Both the position numbers and the translations under genes were made by a program. A DNA stretch of 64,000 nt from JBNKEI01 sp050288705 (lineage in GTDB: Bacteria; Myxococcota; Myxococcia; Myxococcales; UBA5297): the NCBI GenBank assembly GCA_050288705.1, contig JBNKEI010000093.1, positions 1-64,000 of the forward strand. The letters run 5' to 3'. The notes under the pieces were generated by a model. It did not search any database. It was given only the letters and a program-made list of their open reading frames with translations, and had not been told where the DNA came from. This document shows, in pieces, positions 26,917 through 36,306 of the stretch (positions are counted from its first letter, which is position 1; each line of letters opens with the position of its first letter).

Positions 26917-27800
26917 ACAGCCCCGCTTGCTGTCTAATGGCGCCAGACAATCCACGCCCCCGCGGAAAAATGCTTGCCATAGAACTGCCCGATCGCACCA
27001 AAATCGAGGCCTTCAACGACCTTTACTCCGACCGCATTCGCTATGACCATCCAGTTACTCCAGATGGTCAGGCTCTAGCAAACGCTTTGATTTCTGCTGC
27101 AAAACAGGAAGGACGGGGAAGAGTTGTCTTACTTGCCGATGCCCGCCTACGCGCCGGTTGCGAGTCTGCTGGGTTAATTCATGAGGCCACCATTCCCGGG
27201 TTCTATAATGGTCAAAGTCATTGCGCAGTAATGGGAAAAGCAATTGATCCTCATCGGGCTGGGTCGGCAACTCCCGCGGAAGTTACCAAAGTCGACGACC
27301 TAGTTTCCGCAAAAACCGAACCTGTATCATCCAAACGTGCACCGGTTGCAACCGAGCGCGCAACAGTGCAAGACGCTGCCTCCATTGCTGCTCTTATCAA
27401 TAGAACCTTCACTTTCTACCCGACTCCCAGCGGCGTTCCGGAATATATTGCCACCCAAATTGAAGACGGCATTCCCTTCAGAGTAGTGCGCAAAAACAGC
27501 CAAGTAGTCGCCTGCGCTAGTGCCGACCTGGTACGTGGTGCGCAAACTGCCGAGCTAACCGATTGTGCAACCCACCCCTCTTACCGAGGCCATGGTTATA
27601 TGCAAGCTATTCTAGCGGACCTGATGGATGACTTGCGAGCCATGAACTATCCGACAGTGTTTACACTTGCCAGAGCATGTCAGGCTGGAGTGAACATTGG
27701 ATTCAAGCGACTGGGATTTTTATTTCGAGGTCGAATGAAGCAGTCGTGCCGCATAGGCGACAGCATTGAAGATATCAATGTCTGGAGCCGTGCTTTGTAA
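26913..27800 (+). CDS. ablB: Beta-lysine N-acetyltransferase
   Basis: A GNAT-fold acetyltransferase directly behind lysine 2,3-aminomutase with an ATGA overlap; in this position the family makes N-epsilon-acetyl-beta-lysine from beta-lysine and acetyl-CoA. The 295-residue protein has an N-terminal domain (residues 1-105; IEAFNDLYSDRIRYD and VLLADARLRAGCESAGL fit AblB), a low-complexity linker at about 110-148, and a C-terminal GNAT domain with the acetyl-CoA loop HPSYRGHGYMQAIL at about 222-235. The pairing with ablA is the best evidence for the substrate. Accumulation of this solute is known from methanogens and some bacteria under salt stress. Confidence 0.88.
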   Translation: MNSPACCLMAPDNPRPRGKMLAIELPDRTKIEAFNDLYSDRIRYDHPVTPDGQALANALISAAKQEGRGRVVLLADARLRAGCESAGLIHEATIPGFYNGQSHCAVMGKAIDPHRAGSATPAEVTKVDDLVSAKTEPVSSKRAPVATERATVQDAASIAALINRTFTFYPTPSGVPEYIATQIEDGIPFRVVRKNSQVVACASADLVRGAQTAELTDCATHPSYRGHGYMQAILADLMDDLRAMNYPTVFTLARACQAGVNIGFKRLGFLFRGRMKQSCRIGDSIEDINVWSRAL

Positions 27801-27817
27801 TTGTTTTTGGGATCAAT

Positions 27818-28978
27818 TTGACATACCGAACAAAACCTTATGAATGGATTCAGCAAGATCGAAATTCCATCCAAAGCCTAGAACAACTGACCCAATTTCT
27901 TGAATTTCCACCCAAGGATTGGGACAGTATTGTCAAAGCTTGTAAGAAATTTCGATTCAAAATTACTCCTTACTATCTCGACTTACTTGATCGCAAAGAC
28001 CCCAATTGTCCAATACGCAAAATGATTATTCCTAATGGAAGAGAAACTATAATTCTTCCCAGCGAGTTGAGCGATCCCATCGGAGACAGCAATCAGGAAC
28101 TTTGCAACCAACCCGTTGACGCGCTTACTCATCGCTACCCTGACCGCGTACTTCTCTATCCAACCTTTATGTGTGGCTCCTATTGCCGATACTGCTTTCG
28201 TAGACGATTAGTAGGCAAAGCAGAACATACACCCTCGGAAAAACAGCTTGCTACCGCTTTTGAATACATTAAGCATCATCAGAAAATACGTGAAGTTATT
28301 CTGACGGGTGGAGATCCTTTGATGCTCTCTGACCGGCGTCTGGAATCCATTCTTTCCAAGCTTCGCCATATTTCCCATATTAGAGTGTTGCGCATACATA
28401 CTCGTATGCCTGTTTTTAATCCTTTTCGAATTACCCAAAGACTGGCCAAAGTATTAAAACAATTCGTACCTCTTTGGGTGGTAACTCATTTCAATCATCC
28501 GCGCGAAGTCACCGAAACTGCACGAATCCATCTCGAACGACTAATCAACCGGGGAATCCCGGTGATCAATCAAAGTGTGCTTTTGAAAGGAGTCAACAAT
28601 AATCCAGAAACCTTAAGAGAACTAGGCTGGAAACTAATTGAAGCCCGCATAAAACCGTACTATTTACACCATCTTGATCGCGCCCAGGGGCTTTCTCACT
28701 TCCGGGTTGGCGTCCGCCAGGGAATTAGACTACTTAGAGAATTAAGAGGAACCATTCCCGGATATGCGGTTCCCGACTACGTGCTAGATGTTCCCAAGGG
28801 GCATGGCAAAGTTCCCTTGCAGTATCATTACGTGAACACCGACCGCAACAATAGAATCTATTTGGAAACTCCCCAGGGCAATTACCTAGCGTATGCCGAC
28901 GAAGACTGCGAGGATACTCCGCCTTCCGCGCAAACTCCGGAAATTCATCCATTGGAGATATACCCCAAACGAGCCTAA
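27818..28978 (+). CDS. Second KamA-family radical SAM aminomutase
   Basis: A 386-residue paralogue of lysine 2,3-aminomutase, 17 nt after ablB. The cluster motif is CGSYCRYCFRRR (Cys near 118, 122 and 125). The segment YYLHHLDRAQGLSHF looks like EpmB, the enzyme that makes beta-lysine for elongation factor P, while VPDYVLDVPKGHGKVPL has a KamA-like PLP lysine but lacks the GGGGK form. Both Asp residues expected to contact the lysine amino group are present. It may be an EpmB-type enzyme, a second lysine aminomutase, or one for another amino acid. No efp or epmA is in the window. The start is a TTG at 27818 with a weak ribosome binding site. Confidence 0.85.
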   Translation: MTYRTKPYEWIQQDRNSIQSLEQLTQFLEFPPKDWDSIVKACKKFRFKITPYYLDLLDRKDPNCPIRKMIIPNGRETIILPSELSDPIGDSNQELCNQPVDALTHRYPDRVLLYPTFMCGSYCRYCFRRRLVGKAEHTPSEKQLATAFEYIKHHQKIREVILTGGDPLMLSDRRLESILSKLRHISHIRVLRIHTRMPVFNPFRITQRLAKVLKQFVPLWVVTHFNHPREVTETARIHLERLINRGIPVINQSVLLKGVNNNPETLRELGWKLIEARIKPYYLHHLDRAQGLSHFRVGVRQGIRLLRELRGTIPGYAVPDYVLDVPKGHGKVPLQYHYVNTDRNNRIYLETPQGNYLAYADEDCEDTPPSAQTPEIHPLEIYPKRA

Positions 28979-29017
28979 CCTGCTCCACGTCCCGACAAAA
29001 ACTACAAAAATGAAACA

Positions 29018-29407
29018 CTTTTTCGTTTCTGCAATGCAGAAGCGAAAAGCGACCAGCCAACTTGCCAATGGCGCAATTCACAAATGTAGTAATTTCCATA
29101 GATTACCATTAACCAGCAAGCAGGCACGCACCTTGCTATAGAATCATAACGAAGCGTGACGTACCTGAGAAGCTGGTCCCCCCCCCACCACTTCGGTGGA
29201 CGTCGCGCTTCTTTTTTTACTTTGGGCCCGGACGTCTTTTCTTCTTTTTGCTCGGACAACAGGTCGGCGTCCGGCGCTCTTGTTAAAACACCTGCCCTAT
29301 TCGGCACCCTTCTTTCTTGATAACTAATAACCGCAGAAAGCCCATTCATGCCGAGCTTGTTGAGGCCAAGGGCTTCGTCGGCTTCATGCCTGCGGCATTA
29401 CGCTCGG
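29018..29407. other. Hairpin-rich intergenic region with a C9 tract
   Basis: The 444 nt between the second kamA gene and ribF hold no convincing gene but several inverted repeats. A 14-bp stem with one bulge and a 3-nt loop lies at 29018-29049. CCACC/GGTGG pair at 29185-29199, directly after nine C (29178-29186), and seven T follow at 29212-29218. CCGGACG/CGTCCGG pair at 29228-29274 and CCGAGC/GCTCGG at 29351-29407. Local GC is higher than in the neighbouring genes. It may hold a non-coding RNA, a repeat element or overlapping transcription ends for the convergent genes. It does not match an RNA family I know. Confidence 0.4.
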
Positions 29408-29448
29408 AAAGACGGTGATTTTCAATCGTCATACGATATTGAAAAAGG

Positions 29449-30423
29449 TTAGATTTTTGCACTAAAGGGCGACAGATAATTTGGCGGCGAAACGCTGTTC
29501 TGCACTTCTCGAGCTTGCGAACAATCGAAGGCAATGGCCCTTCTTAGCTCTTCTAAAGAGCTGAATTTCTTCTCTGCACGAAGCCTGCGCAAAAACTCTA
29601 GCTCCAAACGAGAGCCATACAGGTCTCCTTCAAAATCAAATAAGTGTGCCTCTATTACTACCTGATGGCCCCCCACTGTTGGCTTGCGCCCTATATTGCC
29701 CACGCCGTTCCACCATCCTTTTTTGGTAAAACCACGAATCAAATACACCCCTTCCAATGGGTAGGCTAGCCAATCATCCAGCTTTCCCAGGTTTGCAGTG
29801 GGGAAGCCAATAGTACGACCGATTTGTTTTCCTGGTACAACCAGCCCGCCGATCGAAAAAGGTCGGCCCAAAAACTTTGCCGCTTGCTCGACCTGGCCCC
29901 GGGCAATTAAGCTACGAATTTCCGTCGAAGAAATAACCGTTCCTTGGGCAGAGACAACGGGAGAGAGCACTTCAATTCCCACTCCTCGGGCATAACCTGC
30001 ATTGCTCAGAGTGCGGGTGGTTCCTTGTCGCCCTTTTCCATAAAAAAAATTGGAACCAACAATCACTTGCGAAGGGCTAAGCGCACCAAAAAGATCGCGA
30101 CTAACAAAGGTTCCCTGCTCTATATCGGCATATTGAAGATCGAAGGGCTGTACCACCGCATAATCTATCCCCAGAGCAGCAAACAGCTCTAGCTTTCTAC
30201 CGAGAGGAGTAAGAATTCGCAAAACATGCTGAGGAAATAGAACCCGCTCAGGATGAGGTTCAAAAGTAGCGGCTACTGATACGCTGCCTTTTTTTCGAGC
30301 ATAACTGATTGCCTTGCGCAACAACGCCTGGTGCCCAACATGCACACCATCAAAATTACCTACCGCTACTGCGCAGCCAGGAAAGCGCCTCTGCGCATTT
30401 TCCCATCCCTGAATAACCTCCAT
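29449..30423 (-). CDS. ribF: Bifunctional riboflavin kinase / FAD synthetase
   Basis: RibF phosphorylates riboflavin to FMN and adenylates FMN to FAD. The N-terminal half has the nucleotidyltransferase motif VGNFDGVHVGHQALL and, after ATFEPHPERV, the segment VIVGSNFFYGKGRQG. SSTEIRSLIARGQV separates it from the C-terminal kinase domain, which has GRTIGFPTANL and WNGVGNIGRKPTVGG. ATG 30423 (MEVIQGWENA) fits the usual N-terminus and gives 324 residues. A TTG at 30462 would add 13 residues. The C-terminus carries about 15 residues beyond the kinase domain. The divergent neighbour is trmB. Confidence 0.95.
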   Translation of the reverse strand: MEVIQGWENAQRRFPGCAVAVGNFDGVHVGHQALLRKAISYARKKGSVSVAATFEPHPERVLFPQHVLRILTPLGRKLELFAALGIDYAVVQPFDLQYADIEQGTFVSRDLFGALSPSQVIVGSNFFYGKGRQGTTRTLSNAGYARGVGIEVLSPVVSAQGTVISSTEIRSLIARGQVEQAAKFLGRPFSIGGLVVPGKQIGRTIGFPTANLGKLDDWLAYPLEGVYLIRGFTKKGWWNGVGNIGRKPTVGGHQVVIEAHLFDFEGDLYGSRLELEFLRRLRAEKKFSSLEELRRAIAFDCSQAREVQNSVSPPNYLSPFSAKI

Positions 30424-30552
30424 AATGCTAAGGAAGGTAAACGTGAACCGTACAGCAGTCAAATCAGAAAATTGACTACTAGTTTATTTTGGACATTCGG
30501 GCTATAGACCAAGCAAGCAAACTTTCTTGTGACCTAAAACTTCTTTGTGCTT

Positions 30553-31167
30553 ATGCCACGCTCGCCTCTTTTTCTCGATACCGATTCGTTAGAACCTCTC
30601 CCGGCCTCCCACTGGAATAACCTCTTTGAGTCATCTGGTCCTCTAGAAGTAGAAATCGGCTCTGGAAAAGGTGATTTCGCGGCTAATTACGGCGCTAAGC
30701 ATCCCCACCGGCGCTTGGTTGCTTTGGAACACCGCCGCACATATGCCGAAATGACTTACCAACAAGTAAGCAAGCTAGGCTTAAGAAATGTTCGCGTATA
30801 TCAGGCGGATGCCAAGCAAGCCATTCCCAAGCTTTTTTCTCCCGGCAGTCTACAACGCGTACACCTATATTTTCCCGATCCTTGGTGGAAGCGACGCCAT
30901 TTCAAACGTCGAGTGATAGATATAGATTTCTCCAAAACCTTGCTGAATCTGCTCGCACCAGGGGGCTTCTTGCACATCCGAACCGATGTGGAGGAACGAG
31001 CCCATGACATGCTGCGCATTCTCTCTCAGGCAGGCTTTCATAACTCTTGCTCCACTGATTTCGCCGACTTTTATCCTGACAATGATGTTCCTACCACCCG
31101 CGAAAGACGCTACTTACTGAGCAATGAACCTGTTTGGCGCATGAATCTGTACAGACCTGCCGACTAA
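30553..31167 (+). CDS. trmB: tRNA (guanine-N7-)-methyltransferase
   Basis: TrmB methylates G46 of tRNA using S-adenosylmethionine. The Rossmann fold is visible: EVEIGSGKGDFA (SAM loop), LVALEHRRTYAEM, VYQADAKQAIP and HLYFPDPWWKRRHFKRR, the last being the family signature. FLHIRTDVEERAHDM and TTRERRYL follow, as expected. ATG 30553 gives 204 residues; a GTG six bases upstream is also in frame. The gene is divergent from ribF and about 130 nt upstream of prkA, with a probable promoter for prkA between them. Confidence 0.93.
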   Translation: MPRSPLFLDTDSLEPLPASHWNNLFESSGPLEVEIGSGKGDFAANYGAKHPHRRLVALEHRRTYAEMTYQQVSKLGLRNVRVYQADAKQAIPKLFSPGSLQRVHLYFPDPWWKRRHFKRRVIDIDFSKTLLNLLAPGGFLHIRTDVEERAHDMLRILSQAGFHNSCSTDFADFYPDNDVPTTRERRYLLSNEPVWRMNLYRPAD

Positions 31168-31243
31168 GTTGTCTGCCTTCCAACATTACTCTAGTCCAGG
31201 CAAGGTAGCCCTTAGTACCTACAAGGTTTTTTTGATGGCAAAG

Positions 31244-31273
31244 TTGCTCTTCGTCGGAACACCCTCCTATACT
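31244..31273 (+). promoter_or_regulatory. Probable sigma-70-type promoter of the prkA cluster
   Basis: TTGCTC at 31244-31249 and TATACT at 31268-31273 are separated by 18 nt. The -10 hexamer matches five of six consensus bases and the -35 three. Transcription would start near 31280, giving a leader of about 20 nt before the prkA ATG at 31299, which has GGGGG and AGG just upstream. Called by eye. Confidence 0.35.
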
Positions 31274-31298
31274 TAATAGAACCACTGGGGGTTTTAGG

Positions 31299-33365
31299 AT
31301 GCGCCATACGCGGGAAAACTCGATCGTCGCTCGAATCGCTTCAATGCAAGATTTGTCGCTGTATCAAGAACAGAATTGGGAAGGCAGTTTTGACGACTAT
31401 TTGAGAATCGTCAAAGAGAATCCCAAAGTCACTCGAACTGCCTTTCAACGCATATATGACATGATTCTGTCTCACGGAAAAACCGAGTACATCGACAACA
31501 AGAAAAGGCTGCTGCTCTACCACTTTTTCCACGACGAAAAATTTGGGGGTAAAGATGCCATTTTTGGATTAGACGTGCCCTTGATGAAGCTGGTAAATGT
31601 ATTCAAGAGTGCGGCACAAAGATACGGAACCGAACGCCGAGTGCTGCTTTTGCATGGTCCGGTAGGGTCCTCCAAATCGACTATCGCTCGATTATTGAAA
31701 AAGGGATTAGAAGAGTACTCCAAAACACCAGAAGGTGCGCTTTACACCTTTTCCTGGATTATGCCCAAAAAAAATAAAGATGGCCAAGTAGAAACTGAAT
31801 TAATGAGCTGTCCCATGCATGAGGATCCTTTGCATTTAATTCCCGTCGAATGGCGAGAAAAAGTCATTCACGAGTTAATGGGCGGGTCATCTTCCGGTTT
31901 CGAGATCCCTTTAGGGGGAGAATTATGCCCGGCGTGTCGCTTTTTGTATCGCGAAAAAATGGCCGAGCTCAAAGGAGACTTTGCCGCAGTAATGGACCAT
32001 ATTCGAGTACGACGGCTCATTCTTTCTGAAAAAGACCGGGTAGGCATTGGAACTTTTCAACCCAAAGATGAAAAGAACCAAGACTCGACTGAGCTAACTG
32101 GTGATATCAATTACCGCAAAATTGCCGAATATGGCTCGGACTCCGATCCTCGCGCCTTCAATTTTGATGGCGAATTCAATATTTCCAATAGGGGCATAAT
32201 CGAATTTGTGGAAATTTTAAAACTTGATGTTGCCTTCCTATATGATCTTTTAGGTGCTACGCAAGAACACAAAATCAAACCCAAAAAGTTTCCCCAGACT
32301 GACATTGATGAAGTAATTCTGGGGCACACTAATGAACCCGAATATAAAAAACTGCAAAACAATGAGTTTATGGAAGCACTGCGCGATCGCACTGTAAAAA
32401 TAGATATTCCTTACATCACCAAATTATCGGAAGAGGTAAAAATCTACGAAAAAGATTTCAATTCTCGCCGAATTAGGGGTAAGCATATTGCCCCCCATAC
32501 ATTGGAAATGTCGGCAATGTGGGCAGTGCTAACTCGATTAGAGGAGCCTAAAAAACATAATCTGACGTTATTGCAGAAGCTCAAATTGTACAACGGTAAA
32601 ACCCTTCCTAACTTTACCGAGGACAATATCAAAGAACTTCGCAAAGAAGCCCTACGAGAAGGAATGGAAGGAATAAGTCCTCGATACGTTCAAGACAAAA
32701 TATCTAACGCCTTAGTATCTGATAAGGGCGAAGGATGTATGAATCCATTTATGGTCCTCAACGAATTAGACGCTGGTTTAAAAACACATTCGCTTATTTC
32801 CAGTGAGGACCAGCGCAAGCATTATCGAGAACTGCTCACCGTAGTTAAGTCAGAATACGAAGACACCGTAAAAAACGAGGTACAGCGCGCCATAAGCGCC
32901 GATGAAGACGCCATTAGCAAACTGTGTGGAAACTACATTGACAACATCAAAGCCTATACCCAAAAAGAAAAGGTGCGCAATAAATATACCGGCCAATACG
33001 AAGAGCCCGACGAAAGGCTTATGCGTGCAATAGAAGAAAAGATTGATATTCCAGACACGCGAAAAGATGATTTTCGCAGAGAAATCATGAATTACATTGG
33101 CGCATTGGCTGTTGAGGGAAAAACCTTTAATTATCGCACCAATGAACGTTTGCATAAAGCCTTGGAGCTAAAGCTTTTTGAGGATCAAAAAGATTCCATC
33201 AAGCTTAAGAATTTAGTGAGCTCAGTGGTCGATAAAGAAACTCAAGAAAAAATCGATGTAGTCAAAGATCGAATGATTAAAAATTATGGCTATTGTGAAA
33301 TATGCTCCACCGACGTGCTTAACTTTGTAGCAAGCATTTTTGCTCGTGGAGATGCCAAAGAATAA
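31299..33365 (+). CDS. prkA: PrkA family serine protein kinase / AAA protein
   Basis: A 688-residue member of the PrkA (YeaG) family: an AAA+ module followed by a kinase-like C-terminal domain. The N-terminus fits the family ([17 protein letters not shown]), Walker A is GPVGSSKST at 120-128, and later segments such as [14 protein letters not shown] and the C-terminal NDERLH/EIC region also fit. In E. coli the homologue acts in nutrient-stress adaptation; in Bacillus, PrkA influences sporulation. Two Cys pairs around 170 and 210 ([19 protein letters not shown]) may bind zinc. It is the first gene of a tight three-gene unit with the DUF444 and SpoVR genes, a conserved grouping in proteobacteria. 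Confidence 0.94.
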   Translation: MRHTRENSIVARIASMQDLSLYQEQNWEGSFDDYLRIVKENPKVTRTAFQRIYDMILSHGKTEYIDNKKRLLLYHFFHDEKFGGKDAIFGLDVPLMKLVNVFKSAAQRYGTERRVLLLHGPVGSSKSTIARLLKKGLEEYSKTPEGALYTFSWIMPKKNKDGQVETELMSCPMHEDPLHLIPVEWREKVIHELMGGSSSGFEIPLGGELCPACRFLYREKMAELKGDFAAVMDHIRVRRLILSEKDRVGIGTFQPKDEKNQDSTELTGDINYRKIAEYGSDSDPRAFNFDGEFNISNRGIIEFVEILKLDVAFLYDLLGATQEHKIKPKKFPQTDIDEVILGHTNEPEYKKLQNNEFMEALRDRTVKIDIPYITKLSEEVKIYEKDFNSRRIRGKHIAPHTLEMSAMWAVLTRLEEPKKHNLTLLQKLKLYNGKTLPNFTEDNIKELRKEALREGMEGISPRYVQDKISNALVSDKGEGCMNPFMVLNELDAGLKTHSLISSEDQRKHYRELLTVVKSEYEDTVKNEVQRAISADEDAISKLCGNYIDNIKAYTQKEKVRNKYTGQYEEPDERLMRAIEEKIDIPDTRKDDFRREIMNYIGALAVEGKTFNYRTNERLHKALELKLFEDQKDSIKLKNLVSSVVDKETQEKIDVVKDRMIKNYGYCEICSTDVLNFVASIFARGDAKE

Positions 33366-33461
33366 TCGGGGTTTTGGTTGAGTGGCAGCCAGCAAAGAGG
33401 CAATTTGCCGACTGCCGCCAAACCTGGAAAAATACCAGGGACATTGGAAACGAGAGGACGG

Positions 33462-34568
33462 ATGTCGCTGAAGATCAAGCAAGATCACAATCGCTTTAAG
33501 CAGATAGTGCGCGGCCGAATTAAATCTAATTTGCGTAAATATTTGCAGAAGGGAGAGATGATCGGCAAAAAAGGAAAAGATATTATTTCTATTCCTATGC
33601 CCACCATTGATATTCCTCATTTCCAATTTGGGCACAAGCGACAAGGAGGAGTAGGACAAGGAGAAGGCGACGCTGGCTCGGTATTGGCTCCAGGAAACGT
33701 GCAGCCTAGCCCCGGTCAAGCGGGAGAAGAAGAAGGAAATCATTCATTAGAAGTAGACGTCCATTTGGATGAATTGGCTAGTTTACTGGGCGAAGAGCTG
33801 GCTCTGCCCCGCATTCAGCCAAAGGGACACGAGCGCATATTTACTCCGCGAGTGAAATACACAGGAATTAATACTACTGGTCCAGAGTCACTACGTCATT
33901 TTCGAAGAACTTTCAAACAAGCTCTCAAGCGCCAAATTGCCAGTGGTAGCTATAATCCTGAACGCCCAGTTATTGTCCCCTGCCGAGAAGACAAGCGTTA
34001 CCGCTCCTGGAAAATCGAAAACGTGCCCCAATCAAATGCGGTGGTAATTTACATGATGGATGTCTCCGGATCGATGGGAGACGAGCAAAAAGAAATAGTG
34101 CGGGTAGAAAGTTTTTGGATCGACACTTGGCTACGCAGCCAATACAAGGGGATCGAAGTACGGTATATTATTCATGACGCAGTGGCACGCGAAGTAGATA
34201 GGGATACCTTTTTTCACACCCGCGAATCTGGCGGAACAATGATTTCTTCAGCGTACAAAACCTGTCGCGATTTAATTAAAGCTGATTACCCATCATTTGC
34301 TTGGAATATCTACCCTTTCCATTTTTCCGACGGCGATAACTGGTCTGCAGATGACACTCAAGCCTGTATCGACATTCTCCGAAACGATCTTCTGCCAGCT
34401 TCTAATTTGTTTTGTTACGGGCAAGTAGAAAGCCCCTACGGTTCCGGACAGTTCATTAAAGATTTGCGTGAAGTATTTGGTGGTACCGAAAATGTTTCCC
34501 TTTCCGAAATCGCCGACAAGGATGCAATTTATAGTTCGATTAAGGAGTTTTTGGGCAAGGGAAAATAG
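33462..34568 (+). CDS. DUF444 (YeaH/YhbH) family protein
   Basis: This is the usual partner of PrkA. The protein starts with [20 protein letters not shown], has a Gly-rich flexible segment at about 60-95, and contains a von Willebrand A-like core with the metal-site motif [11 protein letters not shown] at about 203-213, followed by [10 protein letters not shown] and [11 protein letters not shown]. Its biochemical role is not established; in E. coli it is linked to the stress response together with the PrkA homologue. ATG 33462 follows GAGAGGA and matches the family N-terminus, giving 368 residues. A TTG at 33378, 12 nt after prkA, would add 28 residues. Confidence 0.9.
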   Translation: MSLKIKQDHNRFKQIVRGRIKSNLRKYLQKGEMIGKKGKDIISIPMPTIDIPHFQFGHKRQGGVGQGEGDAGSVLAPGNVQPSPGQAGEEEGNHSLEVDVHLDELASLLGEELALPRIQPKGHERIFTPRVKYTGINTTGPESLRHFRRTFKQALKRQIASGSYNPERPVIVPCREDKRYRSWKIENVPQSNAVVIYMMDVSGSMGDEQKEIVRVESFWIDTWLRSQYKGIEVRYIIHDAVAREVDRDTFFHTRESGGTMISSAYKTCRDLIKADYPSFAWNIYPFHFSDGDNWSADDTQACIDILRNDLLPASNLFCYGQVESPYGSGQFIKDLREVFGGTENVSLSEIADKDAIYSSIKEFLGKGK

Positions 34569-34606
34569 ATAAAGCACAGTGGAGCGAGGCTCGACAACTT
34601 TCGAGT

Positions 34607-36112
34607 ATGCCTACAAAGGAGCAAACTTTGTCCTTACCAGCTCGCCTAAGCGAACTAAAACAACAAATCGAAGGTTATGCCAGAGAGTATGGGCTCGATC
34701 CTTTCGAAACCATATTTGAGGTGCTTAGTTTTGATCAAATGAACATGGTAGCTGCATACGGAGGATTTCCCAGTCGCTATCCTCATTGGCGATTTGGCAT
34801 GGAGTATGAGCATTTAGCTAAGGGATATGAATATGGTCTTTCCAAAATTTATGAAATGGTGATTAACAACGAGCCTTGCTACGCTTACTTGCTGGAATCT
34901 AATGCCGAGGTTGACCAAAAACTGGTCATGGCCCACGTGTATGGGCACAGTGATTTTTTCAGAAACAATTTTTCTTTTCAAAAAACCAATCGGAAAATGA
35001 TGGATGAAATGGCCAATCATTCCACTCGTGTGCGCCGTTGGATCGACCGGTTGGGCCTTGACCAGGTAGAACACTTTATTGATCGGGCTCTCTCATTAGA
35101 AAATCTAATTGATTATCATGCTCCGTATATTGCGCGGCATCCTTCCAACAAAACAAATATTGAAGCAGAAGAACCTGTAGATGTTCCAGGATTCAAAGTT
35201 GAACGCGAATATATGCGCGGATACGTCAATCCCAAGGAATACCTTGACGCACAGAGAAAAAAGCTTCAAGACGAAAGACAAAAAACAAAACGATTTCCCG
35301 AACATCCAGAACGCGATATATTGCTCTTTTTATTAGAGCATGCTCCCTTGGAGCGATGGGAATTCGACTTGCTTTCCATAGTGCGAGAAGAAGCCTACTA
35401 TTTTGCTCCACAAGGACAAACTAAAATCATGAATGAAGGATGGGCTAGTTATTGGCATTCGACTATCATGACCCACCGAGCCCTGAAAGATTCGGAATTA
35501 ATTGATTATGCCGATCATCATTCTGGTACTCTTGGCTCTAGACCCGGTTCGATCAACCCTTACAAATTAGGCATCGAGCTATTTCGACATATTGAAGACC
35601 GCTGGAATAAAGGACGTTTTGGAAAAGAATTTGACGACTGCGACGATTTAAGAGAACGACAGATGTGGGACAAAAAACTCGGTTTAGGACGCCAAAAAAT
35701 CTTTGAAGTGCGCCGCCACTACAATGACGTTACCTTTATAGACGAGTTTCTTACTCCCGAATTCGCCATGGACCAAAAATTGTTTGTTTACGGGTTTAAT
35801 GAAAAAAGAAATGTTTGGGAGATTACTACCCGGGAATTTAAATCAGTTAAAGAAAAACTGCTTCGACAATTAACAAATTTCGGGCAACCAATCATTGAAG
35901 CCGTCGATGGAAACTTTGAAAATCGAGCTGAGCTCTGCCTGGCGCATAAGCACGACGGAACCGATCTTAAAATCGATTATGCCCGGGACACATTGCGCAA
36001 TTTGCAGACCCTATGGAAAAGGCCAGTCAATATCATTACAAAACTAGATGAAAAAAGAACTCTTCTTCGATTTGATGGAAAAGATCATTCGGAAAAGCGG
36101 GTCGATCTTTAA
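34607..36112 (+). CDS. spoVR: SpoVR family protein
   Basis: A 501-residue SpoVR-like protein. The family is named from a Bacillus sporulation mutant affecting the spore cortex but is widespread in non-sporulating proteobacteria, nearly always next to PrkA and DUF444. Recognisable segments are YGLDPFETIFEVL near the N-terminus, YPHWRFGMEYE, MAHVYGHSDFFRNN, and ILLFLLEHAPLERWEFDLL. The run of His and Glu in MNEGWASYWHSTIM and in the HSDFF block suggests a metal site, an inference from the residue pattern. It is the last gene of the prkA unit, 38 nt after the DUF444 gene, and is followed by a strong bidirectional terminator. Confidence 0.94.
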   Translation: MPTKEQTLSLPARLSELKQQIEGYAREYGLDPFETIFEVLSFDQMNMVAAYGGFPSRYPHWRFGMEYEHLAKGYEYGLSKIYEMVINNEPCYAYLLESNAEVDQKLVMAHVYGHSDFFRNNFSFQKTNRKMMDEMANHSTRVRRWIDRLGLDQVEHFIDRALSLENLIDYHAPYIARHPSNKTNIEAEEPVDVPGFKVEREYMRGYVNPKEYLDAQRKKLQDERQKTKRFPEHPERDILLFLLEHAPLERWEFDLLSIVREEAYYFAPQGQTKIMNEGWASYWHSTIMTHRALKDSELIDYADHHSGTLGSRPGSINPYKLGIELFRHIEDRWNKGRFGKEFDDCDDLRERQMWDKKLGLGRQKIFEVRRHYNDVTFIDEFLTPEFAMDQKLFVYGFNEKRNVWEITTREFKSVKEKLLRQLTNFGQPIIEAVDGNFENRAELCLAHKHDGTDLKIDYARDTLRNLQTLWKRPVNIITKLDEKRTLLRFDGKDHSEKRVDL

Positions 36113-36242
36113 GCCTTCAAAAAAGCTCAGTGCACCATTCAGCACTGCACTTGACCAGAATTGAAAATCACGGCATTTTACGAGCGATAGTTGGCTCTTC
36201 GATAAATGCAAAAATGCAAGATTGTAAAGAACTAGAAAACAA

Positions 36243-36278
36243 AAAGGGGGAAATCCACTTCCTTTCCCCCTTTCTTTT
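36243..36278. terminator. Strong bidirectional intrinsic terminator
   Basis: A perfect 11-bp stem, AAAGGGGGAAA at 36243-36253 with TTTCCCCCTTT at 36263-36273, and a 9-nt loop. T-rich sequence follows on the plus strand and an A-rich run precedes it, so it should work for spoVR on the plus strand and for the convergent gene ending at 36307 on the minus strand. Confidence 0.85.
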
Positions 36279-36306
36279 CATTTCGAAATAAAATTTATGA
36301 GCTTAT

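Noticed and set aside
29178..29186. Phase-variable homopolymer
   Set aside because: The C9 run is not within or immediately upstream of a gene whose frame or promoter it could switch.
29002..29349. A 115-residue minus-strand reading frame in the kamA2-ribF spacer
   Set aside because: Its composition follows the hairpins and the C9 tract (runs of Lys/Glu then Gly), it has no domain, and the sequence is better explained as structured non-coding DNA.
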